Shown: positions 23,779 to 29,377 of the stretch, piece by piece | How the letters are laid out: every line of letters begins with the position of its first letter | Position numbering within the stretch: the first letter of the stretch is position 1 | Assembly (NCBI GenBank): GCA_900547555.1 | Contig: URHG01000034.1 | Coordinates: forward strand, 1-29,377 | Reading direction: 5' to 3' | Length of the DNA stretch: 29,377 bases | Origin: an uncultured Porphyromonadaceae bacterium | Lineage (GTDB): Bacteria > Bacteroidota > Bacteroidia > Bacteroidales > UBA11471 | Notes under the pieces: model-generated | Database searches by the model: none | What the model saw: the letters and a program-made list of their open reading frames with translations, nothing else | What the model was told of the DNA's origin: nothing | Translations under genes and position numbers: made by a program

Positions 23779-24659
23779 ATTCGGAAAGTCTTTTATCGAT
23801 GTAAGCGATGATTTTAGCTCCGTCGTCGGGTGTGAACCACGTGATGGAGGGGTCGCGGCGGAACCATGTCATCTGTTTGCGGGAATAGACGCGCGTGTTG
23901 CGCTTTATTTTTTCGATGGCTGTCGACAGGTCGTATATTCCGTCGAAATAGGCAAACATCTCTTTGTACCCGACTGTGTTGAGCGAGTTGAGAGCCCGAT
24001 GCGGGTAAAGTCGCCGGGCTTCTGTTTCGAGTCCGTTGGCTATCATCTCATCGACTCGTCGGTTTATACGTTCGTAAAGTTCTTCGCGTGGACGGGTAAG
24101 CCCTACCTTCACGATGTCGAAGGGGCGTTCCTTCCGGGCATTGGTGCGCAGTGCCGAGTACGGCTGTCCGGTCATGCGGCATATCTCGACGGCATGTATG
24201 ACTCGTTTGGGATTCTGTCGGTCTACCTGCTCATAAAAGACTGGGTCGATCCGGAGTAATTCTTCGAGTAAAAAATCAAGGCCTTTCTGTTCGTATTGGG
24301 AGATGACTTCGTGCCGTATTTCATCACTGATGGTGGGTATCTCATCGATACCTCATCGATCCGCCGGTAAGCAATAAGGTGTTGTGCGAGGCAAAGAGCT
24401 GCTTTGTAAGGGCTATGGCTTCCTCTTCGTAGCAGGCGGCACTGTAATAATCGGTCAGAGCCAAAGAGCCTACGAAATAATGTTGTACCCGTGCCAATTG
24501 TTCCGGAGTAGGTGCGGCTGTCCCCACGACCATATCGCGGTAAAGCTGCCGGCTGTCTGCCGAAAGGATAGGGCAGGAAAAATGCTCGGCCAGCCGCAGG
24601 CTGAGTTCCGTTTTCCCTACACCGGTAGGTCCTAAAAGTACGATGAGGCTTTTTCTCAT
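23777..24659 (-). pseudogene. miaA: tRNA dimethylallyltransferase, frameshifted by a small internal deletion
   Basis: MiaA adds an isopentenyl group to A37 of tRNAs reading UNN codons. The 5' part (24659 down to ~24350) is normal: GPTGVGKTE P-loop, SADSRQLYRDMVVGTAAP, HYFVGSL and LLLTGGSM. It then runs out of frame and stops (MRYR-stop at 24342). The second frame continues IDEIPTISDEIRHEVISQYE through VIHAVEICRMTGQPYS to KQMTWFRRD and the normal end at 23777. Compared with the family pattern GGSMMYIDAVCNGIDDIP, about eight residues (~23 nt) are missing, which shifts the frame. The lost piece follows the P-loop domain, close to the substrate channel. It is either a real null allele or an assembly error. 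Confidence 0.85.
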
Positions 24660-24683
24660 AAAAACCGACGAATGCTTTGGGGT

Positions 24684-24711
24684 AAAAACGGGAGGCCGAT
24701 GCAGGCCTCCC
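24684..24711 (-). terminator. Terminator of pepT
   Basis: GGGAGGCC/GGCCTCCC, 6-nt loop, then GTTTTTAC on the minus strand, 12 nt beyond the pepT stop. Confidence 0.85.
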
Positions 24712-24722
24712 GGGAAAATTTC

Positions 24723-25946
24723 CTATTTCTCTGCTGCGAGGCGGGCGATTTCTACGATTACATCGCGGGCTTTCACCATCGAAGGTATGGGTACGAATTC
24801 GTAACGTCCATGAAAATTATGTCCCCCTGCAAAGATATTGGGACAAGGCAGACCTTCGAAAGAGAGGCGTGCGCCGTCGGTTCCTCCTCTGACTGGAACG
24901 ACCACCGGTGTTACACCGACATTTTTCATGGCTTCTTCGGCAAGGTCGACGATATACATGACCGGCTCGATTTTTTCGCGCATGTTGTAGTATTGGTCTT
25001 TGATGTCGAGACTGGCGCAGTCGGGGAATTCTTTGTTGATTTTATGCACGAGGTGTTCGAACTCTTTTTTGCGACGTTCGAAACGGTCGCGGTCATGGTC
25101 GCGTATAATGTAGCTGAGTGTTGTCTCTTCGACGCTTCCTTCGCACGAAATCAAGTGGTAAAAACCTTCATAGCCTTCGGTATGTTCGGGCGTTTCCCAG
25201 CGGGGTAACATGATGGCATATTGAATGGCCACCCGCAAAGAATTGATCATTTTGTGCTTGGCATATCCCGGGTGTACATTGCGACCTTTGAATGTGATGC
25301 GGGCTACGGCAGCATTGAAATTTTCATATTCGAGTTCGCCTATTTCACCGCCGTCCATCGTATAGGCCCAGTCGGCGTTGAACCGTTTTACATCGAATTT
25401 GTCGGCACCTTGACCTATCTCTTCGTCGGGAGTGAAGGCTATGCGTATTTTCCCGTGTTTTATTTCGGGGTGGGAGATAAGGTATTCCATGGCCGAAATT
25501 ATTTCGGCGACACCGGCTTTGTCGTCTGCCCCTAATAGCGTTTTTCCGTCGGTAACGATGATGTCTTGTCCGGTATAATGGAGTAGTTCGGGAAATTCTT
25601 CCGGACGTAATACAACGCTGTTGTCTGCACAAAGTACAATGTCTTTCCCGTCATAATTTTTGACGATGCGGGGCGATACTTTATGACCCGAACAGTCGGG
25701 GCTGGTATCGAGATGCGCGATGAAGCCTATGGTGGGTAATTCCTTGTCGCAGTTGGCCGGCAGTGTTGCCATCAAGTATCCGTTCTCATCGAGTGAAATT
25801 TCGGTGAGTCCTATATGATGCAGCTCTTTCTCCAATTCCCGGGCGAAAAACATCTGTCCCGGGGTACTGGGTGTCATATGGGTCAACTCGTCCGACTGTG
25901 TGTCGAAACTTACATAGTGGAGGAAACGATTGACGAGATTTTTCAT
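24723..25946 (-). CDS. pepT: Peptidase T (tripeptide aminopeptidase)
   Basis: 407-aa di-zinc M20B aminopeptidase that removes the N-terminal residue of tripeptides in the cytoplasm. Metal ligands are visible: His78-x-Asp80 (FIAHLDTSPD), the GADDKAG aspartate, the EE pair in FTPDEEIGQG, the MDGGE aspartate, and the C-terminal GGHNFHGRYE histidine. RGGTDGARLSF is the substrate motif. Length equals E. coli PepT. Promoter-like box about 110 nt upstream; hairpin in leader. Confidence 0.97.
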   Translation of the reverse strand: MKNLVNRFLHYVSFDTQSDELTHMTPSTPGQMFFARELEKELHHIGLTEISLDENGYLMATLPANCDKELPTIGFIAHLDTSPDCSGHKVSPRIVKNYDGKDIVLCADNSVVLRPEEFPELLHYTGQDIIVTDGKTLLGADDKAGVAEIISAMEYLISHPEIKHGKIRIAFTPDEEIGQGADKFDVKRFNADWAYTMDGGEIGELEYENFNAAVARITFKGRNVHPGYAKHKMINSLRVAIQYAIMLPRWETPEHTEGYEGFYHLISCEGSVEETTLSYIIRDHDRDRFERRKKEFEHLVHKINKEFPDCASLDIKDQYYNMREKIEPVMYIVDLAEEAMKNVGVTPVVVPVRGGTDGARLSFEGLPCPNIFAGGHNFHGRYEFVPIPSMVKARDVIVEIARLAAEK

Positions 25947-26005
25947 TGTAATGCGTTTTTTGTAAAGGTATTAATTCGGTTAATAATGAAACAGGTATTC
26001 CGGCA

Positions 26006-26034
26006 GTCTTTTCTCTCGGAATGGGAGAAAAGAC
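26006..26034. other. Perfect 10-bp hairpin in pepT leader
   Basis: GTCTTTTCTC (26006-26015) and GAGAAAAGAC (26025-26034) around a 9-nt loop, no T tract. It lies between the predicted minus-strand -7 box and the pepT ATG, and upstream of the nuclease promoter on the plus strand. It could be an operator or leader structure. Confidence 0.5.
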
Positions 26035-26054
26035 CGGTCTTCCGAAATGACAAA

Positions 26055-26062
26055 CAAAGATA
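26055..26062 (-). promoter_or_regulatory. Possible -7 element of pepT
   Basis: Minus-strand TATCTTTG, giving a pepT leader of about 100 nt that includes the hairpin. No clear -33 TTTG. Confidence 0.45.
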
Positions 26063-26155
26063 GTGAAAGGAGGGAGCAGAAAAAAGAGCTTGCCCGTTTT
26101 TTTTACAGAGCGGCCTCCTATTTTCGACGAATAGTCGAATATGGAGAAAAATATG

Positions 26156-26163
26156 TACATTTG
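26156..26163 (+). promoter_or_regulatory. -7 element of nuclease gene
   Basis: TACATTTG fits TAnnTTTG and lies 25 nt before the ATG at 26189. It sits inside the longer open frame, so a start at 26141 would not be transcribed from it. Confidence 0.5.
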
Positions 26164-26188
26164 TGCCCGTAAACGGTTAAAAAACGGA

Positions 26189-27118
26189 ATGTCTGTGAAT
26201 CGCAAAAAACGAAATCGTCCCGGCGCACGGCGATGGGCTTCCCTTTTATGGGGAATTTTCTTTTTTGTGTTGATATTATGGATCGCTTATAGCCGTGCGC
26301 CTCAGATAGAGAAGCTTCTCGATACGCCGTTTTCGGTCAAAGAATGGTTCGATGAAAAGATAGAGTCGGTATTCCCGGGAAACATTGGGAGAGAAAAGCC
26401 CCATTTCCATATTGCTGCACATTATGAAAATCTGGAAATACCGGCATCTTTTACCGACAACAGGGCCGATGAAGTCCGCTGTTATGCTGGATATACCCTC
26501 TCTTATAACGACGATTGGCGTTTGCCGAATTGGGTAGCGTATGAGTTGTTGAGGAGTGAGTTGAATGCCCGAGTTCCCCGTCGGGACGATTTCCGACCCG
26601 ATGAAGGGCTCGAAGGGAGGCAGGCAAGTCTGTCCGATTATCGGCGTAGTGGTTTCGACCGGGGGCACATGGCACCTGCTGCCGATATGAGGTGGAGTGC
26701 CACGGCCATGTCTGAGTCGTTTTACCTTACCAATATATGTCCGCAGACACCGTCTTTGAATCAGGGCGATTGGAATCGGCTCGAAGGGAAAGTACGCGAT
26801 TGGGCTCGGAGAGATAGTGCTATTGTTATCGTTTGTGGTCCGCTTGTTTCTGTTGACGATACGACAATAGGTCCCAATAAGGTGAAAGTGCCGAGGGCAT
26901 TTTATAAAGTCGTAGTATCGCCTTACGTCGACCCGCCTCAGGGTATAGGGTTTGTTTTTGAAAATACATTTGAACGTCGGCGTTTGCCGCTTGCAGATTA
27001 TGCCGTTTCCATTGATAGTGTGGAAACTCTTACCGGAATTGATTTTTTCCCGGTATTGCCCGATGATATTGAAAACTTTGTAGAATCTCGATATGATACC
27101 GAATACTGGAATTTCTGA
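26189..27118 (+). CDS. Membrane-anchored DNA/RNA non-specific endonuclease (NUC family)
   Basis: 309-aa beta-beta-alpha-metal nuclease. A basic N-terminus (MSVNRKKRNRPGARR) is followed by one membrane helix (about 18-36), then the NUC domain. The catalytic motif is DRGHMAPAAD with His160; NICPQTPSLNQGDWNRLE carries the metal-binding Asn and nearby Glu. Orientation with the domain outside the inner membrane is inference from the positive-inside rule. Start 26189 is preferred over 26141 because of the -7 box position. The 3' end overlaps mnmE by 26 nt. Roles of this family include scavenging or degrading incoming nucleic acid. Confidence 0.87.
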   Translation: MSVNRKKRNRPGARRWASLLWGIFFFVLILWIAYSRAPQIEKLLDTPFSVKEWFDEKIESVFPGNIGREKPHFHIAAHYENLEIPASFTDNRADEVRCYAGYTLSYNDDWRLPNWVAYELLRSELNARVPRRDDFRPDEGLEGRQASLSDYRRSGFDRGHMAPAADMRWSATAMSESFYLTNICPQTPSLNQGDWNRLEGKVRDWARRDSAIVIVCGPLVSVDDTTIGPNKVKVPRAFYKVVVSPYVDPPQGIGFVFENTFERRRLPLADYAVSIDSVETLTGIDFFPVLPDDIENFVESRYDTEYWNF

Positions 27119-28535
27119 TCATTATGTTTCAATCTTTGACGAAGATACCATCTGTGCTGTCTCCACTCCACCCGGAGTAGGAGGGATCGCGGTTATCCGT
27201 GTAAGCGGGAAAAAAGCCATCCCTGTTACAGATGCGATTTTCCGTCCGAAAGGAAAAGGTGGAGACCTATCTCAACGTTCCTCGCACACCCTCGCATACG
27301 GGGAAATATATGATGGAGCAGGAGAGGTGCTCGATGAGGTTGTGGTTTCGCTTTTCCGGGCACCGCATTCTTATACGGGTGAAGATACGGTGGAAATATC
27401 GTGTCATGGTTCGGTCTATATTGTCCGGCGCATTATCGAGCGTCTTATCGATAGCGGATGTCGTGGAGCAGCTCCTGGAGAATTTACCCGACGGGCTTTT
27501 GTCAACGGTCGCCTCGATCTTTCTCAGGCCGAAGCAGTAGCCGACCTTATTGCTTCGACTTCCGCCGCGTCGCATCGCGTTGCCATGAATCAGATGCGGG
27601 GAGGGTTCAGTCGGGAATTGGCCGATTTGCGAGCTCGGTTGTTGAAGTTTGTTTCGTTGATCGAACTCGAATTGGATTTCAGCGAAGAAGATGTCGAATT
27701 TGCCGACCGTACGCAACTTATAGCATTGGCCGATCATATCGAACAGGTCATAAACCGCCTTGCCGATTCGTTCAGCAGGGGGAATGCCATAAAAAACGGA
27801 ATACCGACGATTATTATCGGAGAGACAAATGCCGGAAAATCGACACTCCTCAATCGTCTCCTTCGGGAAGAACGGGCTCTTGTGTCGGATATTCACGGGA
27901 CGACCCGAGATACGGTCGAAGATGTAATAGATCTGCAAGGTGTTGCGTTCAGGTTTATCGATACAGCCGGAATACGGGAAACGCAGGATACTGTCGAAAA
28001 CATGGGAATAGAACGGACGTTCAGTAAGTTGGAACAGGCAGACATTGTATTGTGGATGATCGACGGTACACAACCTGACGGACAATTACGCGAATTGGCC
28101 GATCGCATAGTACCTCGTTGTGAAGGAAAGCACCTTTTTGCTATTATCAATAAAACCGATTTGCTCGCTTCCGAACAGATTGAGAACAAGCGGAATTTAC
28201 TTGAAACCTTTTCTATTCCGCAAAAACATATACTCCGATTATCCGCAAAGAACGATGCAGATATAGCTGGTGTGGAAATGACCTTATCATCACTGGCACA
28301 TACGGGAGAAGCACAAAACGATACAATTGTAACAAACATACGTCATTATGAAGCCCTTGTTAAAGCACAAGAATCTATACGACGTGCACGCAGAGGACTT
28401 GCCGAAAACTATCCCGGAGATTTACTCTCCCAAGACATACGTGAAACCATGCATCACCTCGGAGAAATTACCGGAGAAATCACTACCGACGAAATCCTCT
28501 CCAATATCTTCAAAAATTTTTGCATCGGTAAGTAA
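27093..28535 (+). CDS. mnmE: tRNA uridine-5-carboxymethylaminomethyl modification GTPase MnmE
   Basis: 480-aa GTPase that, with MnmG, modifies U34 of tRNAs reading NNA/NNG codons. N-terminal folate-binding domain: DTICAVSTPPGVGGIAVIRV and EFTRRAFVNGRLDLSQAEAV. G1 is GETNAGKS (Lys249), G2 TTRDTVED, G3 DTAG, G4 NKTD. The C-terminal FCIGK carries the catalytic Cys. The frame has only one ATG, overlapping the nuclease gene by 26 nt; conservation begins near residue 16. Intact to the final codon, though an apparent mobile element begins soon after. Confidence 0.96.
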   Translation: MIPNTGISDHYVSIFDEDTICAVSTPPGVGGIAVIRVSGKKAIPVTDAIFRPKGKGGDLSQRSSHTLAYGEIYDGAGEVLDEVVVSLFRAPHSYTGEDTVEISCHGSVYIVRRIIERLIDSGCRGAAPGEFTRRAFVNGRLDLSQAEAVADLIASTSAASHRVAMNQMRGGFSRELADLRARLLKFVSLIELELDFSEEDVEFADRTQLIALADHIEQVINRLADSFSRGNAIKNGIPTIIIGETNAGKSTLLNRLLREERALVSDIHGTTRDTVEDVIDLQGVAFRFIDTAGIRETQDTVENMGIERTFSKLEQADIVLWMIDGTQPDGQLRELADRIVPRCEGKHLFAIINKTDLLASEQIENKRNLLETFSIPQKHILRLSAKNDADIAGVEMTLSSLAHTGEAQNDTIVTNIRHYEALVKAQESIRRARRGLAENYPGDLLSQDIRETMHHLGEITGEITTDEILSNIFKNFCIGK

Positions 28536-28580
28536 ATATGTGATTATCAAATAGTTGAATTGTTTATAAGCTATTAATAT

Positions 28581-28605
28581 GGCGCTCTTTACGGGCGCCT
28601 TTTTT
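28581..28605 (+). terminator. Terminator of mnmE
   Basis: GGCGCTC/GGGCGCC 7-bp stem with one wobble, 5-nt loop, T6. Confidence 0.85.
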
Positions 28606-28622
28606 GTTGCTCAAGTATCGTT

Positions 28623-28750
28623 GATAATCGTTGCTAAGCCTTTTTACGCCATTTTTTGTACCTCCTGTGTACCTCACCACGAAAATCTGAGGATTATCGT
28701 TGGCAAGGTCGTGGAGAACTTTTACGCCATTTTACGGGATTTTACGGAGT
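28623..28750. repeat. Imperfect direct repeats, candidate integrase-binding/att region
   Basis: Copy 1 GATAATCGTTGCTAAG (28623-28638) and copy 2 GATTATCGTTGGCAAG (28692-28707) match at 13 of 16 positions. Each is followed by TTTTACGCCATTTT (28642-28655 and 28720-28733). Between them TGTACCTC occurs twice in 19 nt. Copy 2 leads into three 10-bp units TTTACGCCAT, TTTACGGGAT, TTTACGGAGT (28721-28750). Such dense short repeats are typical of tyrosine-integrase arm sites at an element end. No integrase gene is in view. Confidence 0.55.
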
Positions 28751-28764
28751 TATACAAAAATATT

Positions 28765-28784
28765 GGAGAAATAAGGAGAAATAA
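28765..28784 (+). repeat. Tandem GGAGAAATAA pair, carrying the RBS of the HTH gene
   Basis: Two exact 10-bp copies directly before the ATG at 28786. The second supplies a Shine-Dalgarno-like GGAG 7 nt from the start, rare in the Bacteroidales part of the window. Confidence 0.7.
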
Positions 28785-28785
28785 C

Positions 28786-29377
28786 ATGAGTAGCAACATT
28801 GAAATCAGACGAATCTGTGCGTGGTGCAAGCAAGAATTCATTGCGCATAAAACAACTACAACCTGTTGTTCGCACAGATGTGCAAACCTTCTGTATAAAC
28901 AGAAGAAACGTGAGGCTTCTATTAAGGCTAACAACCAAATTGTCGAAAAAGTCATCAAGGAAAAGCCGATTGAGAAGATCAGAGACAAGCCTATTCTTAC
29001 TATCACAGAAGCTGCCACATACATTGGAGTAACCCGACCTACTCTTTATGGCTACCTGAAAAGAGGTGAACTAAAAGCCTCCCGACTTGGATATAAATTT
29101 CTATTGAAAAAGGAAGATATTGATAACTTATTCAATAAGCCTATAGATTTTAAGATTCCGGTCAGAGACAAACCTTCTATTAATGATTTCTACACTACAG
29201 CTGAAGTCAAGGAGAAGTATGGCGTAAAGGATTCCTGGATATTCCATATCGCTAAGGAGCATAATATTCCACGAACCTTTCATCTTGGTAAAACCTATTG
29301 GAGCAAAAAGCATATTGATGACTACTTTGCAAAGAAAGCTCCCGATCCTGAAATCAAGGAATGGTACAGCACACAAG
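28786..29377 (+). CDS. Zinc-finger, double helix-turn-helix protein of a mobile element (3' end cut by window)
   Basis: At least 197 aa, open at the window end. An N-terminal zinc-binding knuckle (ICAWCKQEF, then TCCSHRCAN) is followed by a lysine-rich linker. Then come two excisionase/MerR-like HTH units: ILTITEAATYIGVTRPTLYG to KKEDIDNLF (about 70-117), and DFYTTAEVKEKYGVKDSW to KKHIDDYF (about 133-183). Similar Bacteroidales proteins usually sit beside a tyrosine integrase in integrative elements and are thought to act in recombination or excision control. Low-GC, AAG/GAA-rich codon use differs from upstream genes. Placement just after mnmE and the repeat region supports an element boundary. 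Confidence 0.8.
   Translation, partial: MSSNIEIRRICAWCKQEFIAHKTTTTCCSHRCANLLYKQKKREASIKANNQIVEKVIKEKPIEKIRDKPILTITEAATYIGVTRPTLYGYLKRGELKASRLGYKFLLKKEDIDNLFNKPIDFKIPVRDKPSINDFYTTAEVKEKYGVKDSWIFHIAKEHNIPRTFHLGKTYWSKKHIDDYFAKKAPDPEIKEWYSTQ

Noticed and set aside
27093..27118. Nuclease-mnmE overlap as a sign of a fused or frameshifted gene
   Set aside because: Both proteins are complete with normal ends; a 26-nt overlap is ordinary start placement and the true mnmE start may be a non-ATG codon slightly downstream.
27267..28085. 272-aa open frame antisense to mnmE
   Set aside because: Lies opposite the GTPase motifs of mnmE and resembles no protein family.
28600..28760. Possible CRISPR array
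   Set aside because: Repeat units are short (10-16 bp), imperfect and unevenly spaced, with no spacer structure and no cas genes.

Overview
Most of the window (from about 1.17 kb on) reads as a chromosome segment of a gut-type Bacteroidales bacterium. The signs are Bacteroidetes -7 promoter motifs (TAnnTTTG) before many genes, the near absence of Shine-Dalgarno sites, Bacteroidetes-restricted families (DUF3078, DUF2582, DUF4293, a DUF6913-like protein, a DcaP-like porin) and tRNAs without an encoded CCA. I cannot name the genus from sequence alone; Barnesiellaceae or a relative is only a guess. The first ~1.1 kb looks different: a GC-rich RNase Y 5' end with a perfect AAGGAGGTG ribosome binding site, and two textbook TTGACA-N17 sigma-70 promoters, as in Clostridia/Firmicutes. 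The break falls inside a tRNA-Leu gene whose two acceptor strands do not pair, so the window start is probably a chimeric join (assembly artefact, less likely a real transfer).

Layout. 1-1167: truncated rny (minus) and the 5' part of a tRNA-Leu. 1194-4626: tRNA-Leu(GAG), plsC, tRNA-Gln(CTG), a small Cys-rich protein, a DUF2582 winged-helix protein, a DUF3078 outer-membrane protein (minus) and rubredoxin. 4717-15554: the centrepiece, a complete membrane-bound [NiFe] uptake hydrogenase locus in two divergent operons. Leftward: hypC-hypD-hypE-hyaA-hyaB-hyaC-hyaD plus a 64-aa orphan. Rightward: hypF-hypA-hypB plus a SAM methyltransferase. 15634-17950: CPA1-type cation/proton antiporter and trmD (both minus). 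18171-23720 (plus): porin, ligA, DUF6913-like protein, dapA, DUF4293 protein. 23777-25946 (minus): a frameshifted miaA and pepT. 26189-28535 (plus): a membrane-anchored DNA/RNA endonuclease and mnmE. 28600-29377: repeat-rich DNA and a zinc-finger/double-HTH gene open at the window end, resembling the left end of an integrated element placed just after mnmE.

How the genes work together. HyaA/HyaB form a Tat-exported hydrogenase with all six proximal-cluster cysteines typical of O2-tolerant group 1d enzymes; HyaC is the cytochrome b that passes electrons to quinone. HypF and HypE make the cyanide ligands, HypC/HypD assemble the Fe(CN)2CO unit, HypA/HypB insert nickel, and HyaD clips the HyaB C-terminal tail after the last nickel ligand. 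The operon therefore holds structural genes, electron outlet and maturation genes in one 11-kb block. Points most worth following up are the chimeric tRNA, the O2-tolerant-type cysteine set in a presumed anaerobe, the two unexplained passenger genes of the locus, the broken miaA, and the putative integration site behind mnmE.
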